This document shows, piece after piece, positions 25,879 to 34,156 of a stretch of 64,000 bases of DNA. The notes beneath the pieces are model-generated. The model did no database searches. It was not told where the DNA came from and saw nothing but the letters and a program-made list of their open reading frames with translations. The first letter of the stretch is position 1. Each line of letters opens with the position of its first letter. The position numbers and the translations under genes are program-made. This stretch comes from CAYFZO01 sp965223735 (GTDB lineage Bacteria; Pseudomonadota; Gammaproteobacteria; Poriferisulfidales; Oxydemutatoraceae): the NCBI GenBank assembly GCA_965223735.1, contig OZ245010.1, positions 806,001 to 870,000 on the forward strand. Reading direction: 5' to 3'.

Positions 25879-27101
25879 AGCTCGATCCCCTCAATCGCGG
25901 CAACCGTATTGAGATCCTTGTCGCCGCGCCCAGACAGATTCACGACGATGCTGTCCCCGCGCGCGTACTTTGGCGCAAGGTACTCAACAAAGGCCAGCGC
26001 ATGACTCGTCTCGAGCGCGGGAATGATCCCCTCCCAACTCGTCAGCGCATGAAAACCACGCAACGCCTCCTCGTCGCTCACCGTCACATAGGTAGCGTGC
26101 CCATTGTCTTTCAACCATGCATGCTCGGGGCCGACGCCCGGATAATCGAGCCCCGCTGATACCGAATGCGTCGGCGTGATCTGCCCGTCGTCGGTTTCGA
26201 GCAAATAAGTGCGGTTGCCGTGCAACACACCGGGACGTCCGGCGGTAAGCGACGCCGCGTGCGCGCCGCTGTCAAGGCCGCGCCCCGCCGCCTCGACGCC
26301 ATACAACTCGACTTCGCCGTCCTCCAGAAACGGATGGAACAACCCCATCGCGTTGGAGCCGCCGCCGACGCAGGCGACCAGCGCGCGCGGCAGTCCACCA
26401 GTCATCTCCAGGATCTGCGTGCGCACCTCGCGCCCGATCACCGACTGAAAATCACGCACCATCAGCGGGTACGGGTGCGGCCCCGCGACGGTGCCGATGA
26501 TGTAGAAAGTATTATCAACATAAGTCACCCAATCCCGCATCGCCTCGTTCAACGCATCTTTCAGCGTACACGAACCGCCGGCGACCGGCACCACCTCCGC
26601 GCCGAGCAGTTTCATGCGATAGACATTCTGGCTTTGGCGCTGAATGTCCTCGGTGCCCATGAACACCACGCATTCGAGACCGAGGCGTGCGGCGGCAGTC
26701 GCGGCGGCGACACCGTGCTGCCCGGCACCGGTTTCGGCGATCACGCGCGTCTTGTTCATGCGTTTGGCGAGCAACGCCTGCGCCAATGCACTGTTGATCT
26801 TGTGCGCCCCGGTGTGGTTCAGATCTTCGCGCTTGAGGTAGATCTGCGCACCGCCCAAATGTGCGCTCCAACGACCAGCGTGATACAGCGGGCTTGGCCG
26901 ACCGACGTAATGCGCGAGCTGGTCGTTGAGTTCGGCGCAGAACTCAGGATCATCGCGATAGTGCAGGTAGGCGTTTTCGAGTTCCTCAAGAGGACGGATC
27001 AGGGTCTCGGCGACAAAACGCCCGCCATACACCCCGAAATGCCCGCCCGCGTCGGGACCGTGCCCGCCGGCGCCAAGCTTACGCGACGGCGCCATCGCCA
27101 T
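25875..27101 (-). CDS. trpB: Tryptophan synthase beta chain
   Basis: A 408-residue PLP enzyme joining indole and serine. It shows KREDLNHTGAHKINSA with the PLP lysine, AETGAGQHGVAAATAAA and the glycine-rich phosphate loop CVGGGSNAMGLF. I chose ATG 27101 because AAGGAG lies five bases before it; a TTG at 27116 is possible. Either start lies inside the end of trpF in another frame, so the two genes overlap and are probably coupled. Confidence 0.97.
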   Translation of the reverse strand: MAMAPSRKLGAGGHGPDAGGHFGVYGGRFVAETLIRPLEELENAYLHYRDDPEFCAELNDQLAHYVGRPSPLYHAGRWSAHLGGAQIYLKREDLNHTGAHKINSALAQALLAKRMNKTRVIAETGAGQHGVAAATAAARLGLECVVFMGTEDIQRQSQNVYRMKLLGAEVVPVAGGSCTLKDALNEAMRDWVTYVDNTFYIIGTVAGPHPYPLMVRDFQSVIGREVRTQILEMTGGLPRALVACVGGGSNAMGLFHPFLEDGEVELYGVEAAGRGLDSGAHAASLTAGRPGVLHGNRTYLLETDDGQITPTHSVSAGLDYPGVGPEHAWLKDNGHATYVTVSDEEALRGFHALTSWEGIIPALETSHALAFVEYLAPKYARGDSIVVNLSGRGDKDLNTVAAIEGIEL

Positions 27102-27732
27102 TGTCTCCTTGGTCAAATGCGCGCACCGCCGCGACGAATTCGCGCATCAGACGGTGATCCTTGACGCCTTTTTCGGACTCGACGCCGCTCGCGACGTCCA
27201 CCGCCAGCGGAGAGATGCGGCGGAGACCGTCGCCGACATTGTCAGGAGTCAGGCCGCCGGCGAGCACCAACGGCAATTCACGTGCGCGCGTCAACGCCGC
27301 CCAGTCAAACACCTTGCCGGTGCCGCCAATCTCTCCCGCGCGATGCGAGTCGAGTACGAACGCACTGGCAGTGTCGAGGTAACTGCGTGCATAAGATGCA
27401 ACGTCGTCGGTTGATCTCATGGGTATCGCTTTCAGGTACGGCACGCCGAAAGCAGCGCAGAAATCCGGGCTCTCGGCGCCGTGAAACTGAATGAAGTCCA
27501 CCGCGACTTCATCGAGCACCCGTCGCACTTCGTCGCTTGCGGCATCCATGAACAATGCAACCACCGACAAAAATGCCGGACGCCGATGCAACAGCGCCCG
27601 CGCCACCGCCGGTTTGAGCCAGCGTGCGCTTTGCGGCTGAAACACCAGACCGACGGCATCCACACCGAGCGTGGCGGCGTAGTCGAGGTCCTCACGACGG
27701 GTGATTCCGCAGATCTTGATGCGCGTATGCAC
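27079..27732 (-). CDS. trpF: Phosphoribosylanthranilate isomerase
   Basis: A 217-residue TIM barrel catalysing the Amadori rearrangement in tryptophan synthesis. The start TRIKICGITRREDLDYAA with the catalytic Cys, VGLVF, IQFHGAE, the catalytic Asp region FDW and LAGGLTPDNV are all in place. I chose GTG 27732 because a longer reading to 27825 would include a TATAAT promoter box. trpF is normally next to truA; here a large insertion and a partial truA copy separate them, so trpF has probably lost readthrough from truA and relies on its own promoter. Confidence 0.96.
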   Translation of the reverse strand: MHTRIKICGITRREDLDYAATLGVDAVGLVFQPQSARWLKPAVARALLHRRPAFLSVVALFMDAASDEVRRVLDEVAVDFIQFHGAESPDFCAAFGVPYLKAIPMRSTDDVASYARSYLDTASAFVLDSHRAGEIGGTGKVFDWAALTRARELPLVLAGGLTPDNVGDGLRRISPLAVDVASGVESEKGVKDHRLMREFVAAVRAFDQGDNGDGAVA

Positions 27733-27774
27733 GAAAGTCGTCCCGGGTCTTTTTTTCTGAACCTGTAACTCCAC

Positions 27775-27780
27775 ATTATA
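27775..27780 (-). promoter_or_regulatory. -10 box (TATAAT) before trpF
   Basis: A minus-strand TATAAT gives a leader of about 36 bases to the trpF GTG. It lies just outside the repeated block 27842-28339, so it belongs to the original trpF upstream region. Confidence 0.5.
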
Positions 27781-27841
27781 AATGTAATGCCCCGACAAAC
27801 CGACAAAGCCCGCCATCTTTGCCACTCAGAGGGCAATGGTC

Positions 27842-28339
27842 GTACAGGAAACAACAGCGACGGGGAATGACGCGGGCGGGCGGTGCTGTAAAACAACGGC
27901 CAACCGGTCATTTTGCCCGGCCGAACATATCCACGTCGGAGAACAGCAAGCCCCGATGACGGCCAACGGATAACTCCTGAAGGGTGTGGTTGAGACGTTT
28001 GCGCCGGAGGTTCATTCCGGGAAACTTCGGGCAAGTCCGCCGATGGATGATCCATCGCCGCTCAAGTTACAGATTCAAAGCGCAGGCAATCCAAATCGCG
28101 CCCCGTATTCGACGCCGACCAGGTAAAGACCGCAACTGTCGGCGGCGACACCGCCCTGCGTGCGGTCATGGCGCACCAGCACCTCGCCGGCCCACGTCTG
28201 CGGCTGATCCCCGGTACCGATCGCGATCAACACGCCCGCGATATTCCTGACCATGTGCTGCAAAAAGGCATCGGCACAGACAACGATCTGCACGAATTCG
28301 CCGCCGCGGCGCACTTCAATGCTGATCACGCGACGCACC
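27842..28339. repeat. Direct repeat A (about 0.5 kb), pair of 32057-32552
   Basis: This block and 32057-32552 are the same sequence in the same orientation. By eye I count four base substitutions and one 2-base indel over about 498 bases. Both contain the last 88 codons of truA plus some 230 bases downstream. They flank the 3.7 kb segment with the large surface-protein gene. Such a pattern is expected from single-crossover integration of a circular molecule carrying truA homology, or from a tandem duplication. Confidence 0.95.
28075..28339 (-). pseudogene. Truncated 3' copy of truA
   Basis: It encodes the last 88 residues of the pseudouridine synthase (RRVISIEVRRGG through YLVGVEYGARFGLPAL). 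It differs from the full gene only by one residue visible to me (Arg for Cys in VRHDRTQGG). It has no N-terminus and joins directly to the 3' end of the large gene upstream. Non-functional, but long enough to allow recombination with truA. Confidence 0.95.
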
Positions 28340-28354
28340 TCAGGCGGGGTGCCT

Positions 28355-31300
28355 CTAGTTCAATGCCCCCTCAAGAAAGACCTTGATCCGCATTCTGATG
28401 CTGTCATACAGATATATCGTCAGTTCGGCGGGAGTGATGATGGTCATGTCCAAGTTGTGGCTCGGCACCTCAGCCCGCAAGGTGACGACAGGTGTCTGCG
28501 CATCGCCGGCCACGGTCAATATCAGGTCATGGCTGGGAACATCGCGGCTAAAAGTCAGTTCGGATATCGGCATTTCAGGCGCCGGGACAAGCGCCGCCGA
28601 AACACCGTCCGGCGGCATGAACTCCAACTTGACCACCACCTGTTCGGAAGCTTCGAGCGATGTCGCGTTAACGAGGGTCAGCGTCACGGTCGCCGATGAT
28701 CCCGGCGGCAGGAACGGCAACGACGAAAACCCCAGAGAAAACTCACGCGACCCATCATCCGAAAGCGTGACCGTGATCTCCGCCGTGCGGGAGTTGGCGC
28801 CATCGCTGACCCGGACGGTCAGATGATATGTTCCATCCTTGCCCACATCGTCGGGGCCCTCGAAATCCTTCGCACTCGTGAAGGACAACCTGCCGTCCCC
28901 GGTCAGTGTGAATGCGCCCCCATCCTCGCCGCCGGCAATTGACCACGTCAGCGGGTCGTCCTCGGGGTCCGTCGCCGTCAGGGTCGTGAATACCGCCGTT
29001 GAATTCTCCTCCACGTCGAACGAGAGTACTCTGTCTGTCTCAGGGCTCTCGTTGACATCTTTCAACACAACGGTGATGGTTTGGGGCACCGAGTTGGTTC
29101 CGTCGCCAACCTCCACATCCAACTCATAGGTTCTATCCTCGCCCACATCGTCCGGCCTCTCGAAGTCCTTCGCACTCTTGAAGGACAACCTGCCGTCCTC
29201 AGTCAGGTCAAATGCGAGCGTATCCGCGCCGCCGACAATTGACCACGTCAGCTCGGCACCCTCGGGGTCCGTCGCCGTCAGGGTCGCGAACACCGCTGTT
29301 GAATTCTCCTTCACGATGAACGAACTTGCGCCCGTTATCTCGGGTTCCTCGTTGAGATCGAGAATGGACACGCGATAACGTCCCCCGTTTGACAATCTCA
29401 CGGCGTCAGCGTTCACATCCCCCCCACGCCTCACAAGCAAACTGAATTCCTCGTCCCTGCCTCTTTCATCATCCGTGTCGTCATGAATCGTTACCCGCAC
29501 TTCAGCCTCGGCAGTATAGACGTTGTCTTGTCCGCGCATGAACCCGGATAGAGTGATCATCCTGTCGACTGCCTCATAGTCAGAAGGGCTCTCCGCAGTG
29601 CCTGCTTCCGTAACCAAAGAAAGAGGCAAATCCCTATGCGGCTCCTCATCCCGATCCGTCCTTGCGACAACCCGCACCGTGAAACTGCCGATATCCTCCT
29701 CCACCGCCATCGACGACAGTACCAACTCCACCTCCATCGCCGGCAGATCATCGTCATTGACGGTCTTAACTGCTGAATTGTCCGACTCCGAAGGGAGATA
29801 GCCGTACCCCGACTCCACACTCGCAGTCACTGACGTATGCGGATCCCAGACTTCGTCGCCATGGATCGGGACCATCAACTCCGTCTTGTCCGACCCCGCA
29901 GCGAAAGTCGCCGTCCGTTCCTCGGGGGACATGCCGTCAAAAAACATAACCCCGGAAGGGGGATCCCAGACGACCTCCACATTTACCGTTGTAAAGCTGG
30001 CCATACGGTGCGTCCGTGTCAGTGTGAAAACAAGTCGATTGTTTGATCCGCTGTGCCCTTCCTCGAACTGCCCCTCCGGCTCTGAAATCGAGACAATGGC
30101 ACCGTCCACAGGGTCGGTCGCCTCACTGGTGACGACCTCTTGATTGTCGCGGTCGTCAGTGAAACTCACCCGAACCTTGACGGTCTTGCCGATATCGTCC
30201 CCGGAGAGCATGTACGTGGCGTCCGTCGCCCCGGAAACCTCACTGTCGCCGTCATTCACAATCCACTGATAGCTGAAATCATCCTTCCCCGGCAGACCAT
30301 CGCGGTCCGTAATGGCCGAGATGTCGGCGGTCAGCGTCTGCCCCACCACCGCCGTGCCGGTGATCACGGGGCGGCCGGCGGCGGGCTTATTGTCGGGGCG
30401 CTTCAACACTGTCAATGTCAGGGATGGGGTTCTTGGAGTGTTATCGTCGATCAATCCCATGTTGATCGTCGTTCCCACAGGCGCATTGTCGGCAACTCTT
30501 ACAGTTACCGGATAACTACGAGTGTCTACAAATGTGTCACTGTCCCGTAATAATACGTAGCCCAAATTAATGCTCCTGACAGTCATCTCTACATAATCGT
30601 ACGCGCTATCGACTGATATACAAAAATAAGCACTTCCTTCACAATTGGCAAGGCCACTAAATCTATTGATGCCGAGTGTATCGCTGTGGAACCCGAACCT
30701 TTCCCGTTTGGGCAAGTTGCCGGGGGTACGCGTCAGCATGTAAGTGTACTCATCACCCTGGACTACTTCAGTCTGTCCCGCAAGAGTCCAGGTCAAGTCA
30801 CCTCCGGATATGCTTGCGGTCACCACTCCTGCCGGTATGCGCACCCCGGCAGGCTGGCTCCGGCCCACCCTGTTCCTCGCCCGCACCTCGACAAAAACTT
30901 CTACATCAAGAGGCACATTCTTACGGAGGTGAGTGTAGCGGGGGAACCCTGGCTTTGCACGACCGATGATACGGGCGGGAAGAACACCTGCAACGAAAGA
31001 TACAGTGTACTCCGTAAGCGCGGCGCCGCCGTCGTAAGGGGCGCTCCAAGTTATCGTTACCAGCCTTTCACTATTTCTGACGGCTCCCACATTTCCCGGC
31101 GGATCCGGCACGACAGCCTGCACCCTGAAGACCGGCGACATGCCGTAGAAAGGCAGCCTCGTGCTTTGAGCAACATTTTCTTTACTAAGTACCCTTCTAT
31201 TCACCGGGGAGCTTTCATCCGGATCTCCAGCTCTGGGGGTGGCACTGCCCAGAGGGTGGTCATGTTTAGCGCCACTGTTGAATGAGCCGGTAAATACGAG

Positions 31301-31831
31301 GTCGGGGTTATATTCTTCTCCCAATTCATTCCTGGGTTCCCGGGAAGCCCAGAGACCGTCATAGAAATCTGCGTAGTTATCCGCAATCTTGCCGCCACCC
31401 AGCCAGTAGATGGGCTCGCCTGCGCCATCGGTCCTCCGATTGGTGTTGGTGTGGTCGCGGGCATCGACGTCGCTGGTGCTGCCGAGAACCCTGAATAAAT
31501 GCTGGTGCTCTTGAATATCAGTATGCCCGTTGTCGGCGGCGCCCTTGACATGGTCATCGTAAAAAGTGATCTCGTCGGAAACGCCGGGAACAGTGCCTGA
31601 GGTGATGAACATCAGGCGGAACGTATCGCCCCTGCCAAGTCCAGAGGGTTTCAGTGGCCAGTCCAGGGGGACATCGGTTTGCGCCTGTGCCGGGGTCGGC
31701 ACGACCGGCAATGCGGTGAACATCAGCAGCAAGCCTGCCGCTGCGCGGCGGCGAAGGGCGGTGCGGGGTGTTTCGGAGCGGGCCAGACCCCCACTCCCGC
31801 GATGGCGACCTGAGCTCCGCCCGCGATGCAC
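28355..31831 (-). CDS. Large secreted multidomain surface protein (Fn3, Calx-beta, cadherin-like)
   Basis: 1158 residues. A long N-terminus with RRRAAAGLLLMFTALPVV acts as signal peptide (cleavage near AQA/QT, about residue 50). Next is a domain with GHTDIQEHQHLFRVLG, DARDHTNTN and IYWLGGGKIADNYADFYDG; I recall similar sequence in big Fn3 proteins of uncultured bacteria but know no name. Then come an Fn3 unit (about 255-350, VTITWSAPYDGGAALTEYTV), an Ig-like unit (ITGTAVVGQTLTADI... FSYQWIVND), two Calx-beta-like units and two cadherin-like repeats with DxNExP linkers (28754-29353). No cell-wall or membrane anchor is visible at the C-terminus. GTG 31831 is the annotated start, but a 26-base C tract 20 bases upstream could set the frame of a longer start. 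Adhesion or cell-contact function is inferred. Confidence 0.8.
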   Translation of the reverse strand: MHRGRSSGRHRGSGGLARSETPRTALRRRAAAGLLLMFTALPVVPTPAQAQTDVPLDWPLKPSGLGRGDTFRLMFITSGTVPGVSDEITFYDDHVKGAADNGHTDIQEHQHLFRVLGSTSDVDARDHTNTNRRTDGAGEPIYWLGGGKIADNYADFYDGLWASREPRNELGEEYNPDLVFTGSFNSGAKHDHPLGSATPRAGDPDESSPVNRRVLSKENVAQSTRLPFYGMSPVFRVQAVVPDPPGNVGAVRNSERLVTITWSAPYDGGAALTEYTVSFVAGVLPARIIGRAKPGFPRYTHLRKNVPLDVEVFVEVRARNRVGRSQPAGVRIPAGVVTASISGGDLTWTLAGQTEVVQGDEYTYMLTRTPGNLPKRERFGFHSDTLGINRFSGLANCEGSAYFCISVDSAYDYVEMTVRSINLGYVLLRDSDTFVDTRSYPVTVRVADNAPVGTTINMGLIDDNTPRTPSLTLTVLKRPDNKPAAGRPVITGTAVVGQTLTADISAITDRDGLPGKDDFSYQWIVNDGDSEVSGATDATYMLSGDDIGKTVKVRVSFTDDRDNQEVVTSEATDPVDGAIVSISEPEGQFEEGHSGSNNRLVFTLTRTHRMASFTTVNVEVVWDPPSGVMFFDGMSPEERTATFAAGSDKTELMVPIHGDEVWDPHTSVTASVESGYGYLPSESDNSAVKTVNDDDLPAMEVELVLSSMAVEEDIGSFTVRVVARTDRDEEPHRDLPLSLVTEAGTAESPSDYEAVDRMITLSGFMRGQDNVYTAEAEVRVTIHDDTDDERGRDEEFSLLVRRGGDVNADAVRLSNGGRYRVSILDLNEEPEITGASSFIVKENSTAVFATLTATDPEGAELTWSIVGGADTLAFDLTEDGRLSFKSAKDFERPDDVGEDRTYELDVEVGDGTNSVPQTITVVLKDVNESPETDRVLSFDVEENSTAVFTTLTATDPEDDPLTWSIAGGEDGGAFTLTGDGRLSFTSAKDFEGPDDVGKDGTYHLTVRVSDGANSRTAEITVTLSDDGSREFSLGFSSLPFLPPGSSATVTLTLVNATSLEASEQVVVKLEFMPPDGVSAALVPAPEMPISELTFSRDVPSHDLILTVAGDAQTPVVTLRAEVPSHNLDMTIITPAELTIYLYDSIRMRIKVFLEGALN
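28754..29353 (-). repeat. Two tandem cadherin-like coding repeats, 300-bp period
   Basis: Two units of exactly 100 codons inside the large gene (29353-29054 and 29053-28754) share long near-identical stretches. Examples are ENSTAVF, LTATDPE, LTWSI, GRLSF, SAKDFE and PDDVG. They are cadherin-like beta sandwiches with Ca2+-binding DxNExP-type linkers. The high DNA identity suggests recent duplication and scope for repeat-number change. Confidence 0.85.
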
Positions 31832-31851
31832 TACGCCACCCCGTCCCGAAC

Positions 31852-31877
31852 GGGGGGGGGGGGGGGGGGGGGGGGGG
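31852..31877. repeat. 26-base homopolymer (G on +, C on -) upstream of the large gene
   Basis: An uninterrupted run of 26 G, reading as poly-C on the coding strand, 20 bases before the GTG start of the large surface-protein gene. An ATG at 31890 upstream reads through the tract as a proline run. With 24 or 27 C it would be in frame with the large gene; with the 26 seen it hits a TAG after 19 codons. This is the layout of a slipped-strand contingency locus. A two-colour sequencing or assembly artefact is also possible. Confidence 0.8.
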
Positions 31878-32056
31878 TATTAGAAAGCATGGCGAAGTGA
31901 GCTACAGCATTCATCAGCATCAGGTTATTTTTGAGGTTCCAGAAAAGCCGCCTCTCAAACCTGTCTTTAGTCGTGAATTTCAACTTATCCACTCCGTCCT
32001 TGTCAAAAAATGAGCCCCCGCCTTGGGCACTTCAGGGAGAGTTGTGGGCAACGATT
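31878..32056 (-). other. Upstream segment with an open frame of unknown origin
   Basis: Between the homopolymer and repeat B the minus strand has an open frame (32031 to the tract) reading KFTTKDRFERRLFWNLK and then NNLMLMNAVAHFAMLSNT. It looks like the C-terminal end of a protein, perhaps a transposase-like one, but I cannot assign it. It is in the frame that would feed through the tract into the large gene at 24 or 27 C. No strong ribosome site is visible. Confidence 0.35.
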
Positions 32057-32552
32057 GTACAGAAAACAACAGCGACGGGGAATGACGCGGGCGGGCGGTG
32101 CTGTAAAACAACGGCCAACCGGTCATTGCCCGGCCGAACATATCCACGTCGGAGAACAGCAAGCCCCGATGACGGTCAACGGATAACTCCTGAAGGGTGT
32201 GGTTGAGACGTTTGCGCCGGAGGTTCATTCCGGGAAACTTCGGGCAAGTCCGCCGATGGATGATCCATCGCCGCTCAAGTTACAGATTCAAAGCGCAGGC
32301 AATCCAAATCGCGCCCCGTATTCGACGCCGACCAGGTAAAGACCGCAACTGTCGGCGGCGACACCGCCCTGCGTGCGGTCATGGCACACCAGCACCTCGC
32401 CGGCCCACGTCTGCGGCTGATCCCCGGTACCGATCGCGATCAGCACGCCCGCGATATTCCTGACCATGTGCTGCAAAAAGGCATCGGCACAGACAACGAT
32501 CTGCACGAATTCGCCGCCGCGGCGCACTTCAATGCTGATCACGCGACGCACC
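32057..32552. repeat. Direct repeat B (about 0.5 kb), pair of 27842-28339
   Basis: This copy contains the true 3' end of the full-length truA (to 32288) and about 230 bases beyond its stop. A small open frame, MNLRRKRLNHTLQELSV, is present in both copies, but I see no reason to call it a gene. Confidence 0.95.
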
Positions 32553-33061
32553 CGACTGCGTGACTGACAACCGGCGGCACGAAAACTGCTGAAGTCGTGC
32601 TCGCCGAGCAACGCCTGCGCCGCAAAATGCATCGCTTCGGCATCAAGCGGACGATGCACCCAGGCACTCGTATGGCGGTGCAACGGCGAACGCTCGGCGC
32701 GATTCAGGATCACATAGCGGTAACAACGCCGGCGCGCACTGAAGCGCGCATGAAAATCGTCGCTCACCGGCTTGACCCAACGCACCGCAACATCCCCAGG
32801 CAAGTTGGCATTGGCGCCACGCACCCATTTGAACGCCTCCCTGAGAACCCTGCAGTCAAAGTGCACGACCTGTCCGAGCGCGTGTACACCGGCGTCGGTA
32901 CGCCCGGAGCAGATCACCCTGACGGTCTCGCCGGCGACTTTCGAGAAAGCCGCTTCAACGCAGTCCTGAACATTGCGCGCGTGCGGCTGACTCTGCCAGC
33001 CATAAAAGCAAGTGCCGTCGTATTCGATTCCCGCCGCGTACTTCATGCGCGTGCCACTCAC
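32288..33061 (-). CDS. truA: tRNA pseudouridine(38-40) synthase TruA
   Basis: A 257-residue enzyme that makes pseudouridine at positions 38-40 of tRNA anticodon arms. It shows AGIEYDGTCFYGWQSQPHARNVQ, the catalytic Asp in CSGRTDAGVHALGQVVHFD, and FLQHMVRNIAGVLIAIGTG near the end. The GTG at 33061 overlaps the asd stop (GTGA), suggesting coupling; ATG 33046 (MKYAAGIEYDGT) is an alternative. The 3' third is duplicated 4.2 kb away. The fimV gene often found between asd and truA is absent. Confidence 0.97.
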   Translation of the reverse strand: MSGTRMKYAAGIEYDGTCFYGWQSQPHARNVQDCVEAAFSKVAGETVRVICSGRTDAGVHALGQVVHFDCRVLREAFKWVRGANANLPGDVAVRWVKPVSDDFHARFSARRRCYRYVILNRAERSPLHRHTSAWVHRPLDAEAMHFAAQALLGEHDFSSFRAAGCQSRSRVRRVISIEVRRGGEFVQIVVCADAFLQHMVRNIAGVLIAIGTGDQPQTWAGEVLVCHDRTQGGVAADSCGLYLVGVEYGARFGLPAL

Positions 33062-34080
33062 AAATATTCGTGCAGCAGGATCTCCGCGATTTGCACGCTG
33101 TTGGTGGCGGCCCCCTTACGCAGGTTGTCGCTGACGACCCACAGGTCGAGACCGCGCGGATGCGATATGTCCTCGCGGATACGCCCGACGAATACATCGT
33201 CGCTCGCCGCTGCGTCGCTCGCCGCCGTCGGGTAGCCGCCATCCTTGCGTTCGTCGATCACGGTCACGCCGGGCGCACGCGACAGCAGTTCACGCGCCTC
33301 GTCCGCCGACACCGCTTCGGCAAACTCGACGTGCACCGCCTCCGAATGACCGTAGCTTACCGGTATGCGCACGGCGGTCGGATTGACCGCAATGTCGTTG
33401 TCCTTGAGGATCTTGCGCGTCTCCCAGACCATTTTCATCTCCTCTTTGGTGTAACCGTTATCCATGAACACGTCTATCTGCGGCAGCGCGTTGAACGCGA
33501 TCTGCCTGGGATACACACGCAATTCAACACGCCCGCCGCCGAGCAGTGCGCGGCTTTGCTCGAGCATCTCATCAACCGCCGCTTTGCCGGTACCCGACAC
33601 CGCCTGATAGGTCGCAACGTTGATGCGGCTGATACGGAAGCGGTCGTGCAGAGGCTTCAATGCGACCACCATCTGTATAGTTGAGCAGTTCGGGTTCGCG
33701 ACGATGCCGGTGCGGGTATAGTTCGAAATCTCCTCGGGATTGACTTCGGGCACGACCAGCGGCACTTCATCGTCGTAGCGGAATTGCGACGTGTTATCCA
33801 CAACGACGCAGCCCGCCGCGACCGCGCGCGGCGCATATTCCTTTGACACCGACGCACCGGCGGAGAACAAAGCGATCTTCGCCCGCGAGAAATCAAACGC
33901 CGCGAGGTCGCCGACCTCAACGTCGCCTCCCTTGAAACGTACGCGCCTGCCCGCTGAACGCTCGCTCGCGAGCGGGTGGAGTTCGGCGACCGGAAAATCG
34001 CGCTCCGCGAGCACGGTCAGCATCTGCTCACCGACCGCGCCGGTGGCACCGATCACCGCGATGTTAACGAGGGTGTTCAT
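33058..34080 (-). CDS. asd: Aspartate-semialdehyde dehydrogenase
   Basis: A 340-residue NADP-dependent enzyme reducing aspartyl phosphate for Lys, Met and Thr synthesis. The N-terminal NADP loop is IAVIGATGAVGEQML. The catalytic Cys is in GIVANPNCSTIQMV and the phosphate-binding SGTGKAAVDEM-type loop follows. ATG 34080 is chosen because it begins immediately before the Rossmann strand; the longer reading to 34176 adds unrelated sequence. It is between leuB and truA, the conserved order. Confidence 0.97.
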   Translation of the reverse strand: MNTLVNIAVIGATGAVGEQMLTVLAERDFPVAELHPLASERSAGRRVRFKGGDVEVGDLAAFDFSRAKIALFSAGASVSKEYAPRAVAAGCVVVDNTSQFRYDDEVPLVVPEVNPEEISNYTRTGIVANPNCSTIQMVVALKPLHDRFRISRINVATYQAVSGTGKAAVDEMLEQSRALLGGGRVELRVYPRQIAFNALPQIDVFMDNGYTKEEMKMVWETRKILKDNDIAVNPTAVRIPVSYGHSEAVHVEFAEAVSADEARELLSRAPGVTVIDERKDGGYPTAASDAAASDDVFVGRIREDISHPRGLDLWVVSDNLRKGAATNSVQIAEILLHEYL

Positions 34081-34156
34081 GATCTGCACCAGTTTAGCGA
34101 AGATATGCAACGCACGGCGACAAATTTCCCACCCGACCACCGACTCATTCGGCGGG

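Noticed and set aside
27984..28250. Plus-strand frames inside both direct repeats
   Set aside because: They are opposite strand shadows of the truA 3' end; their near identity merely reflects the repeat.
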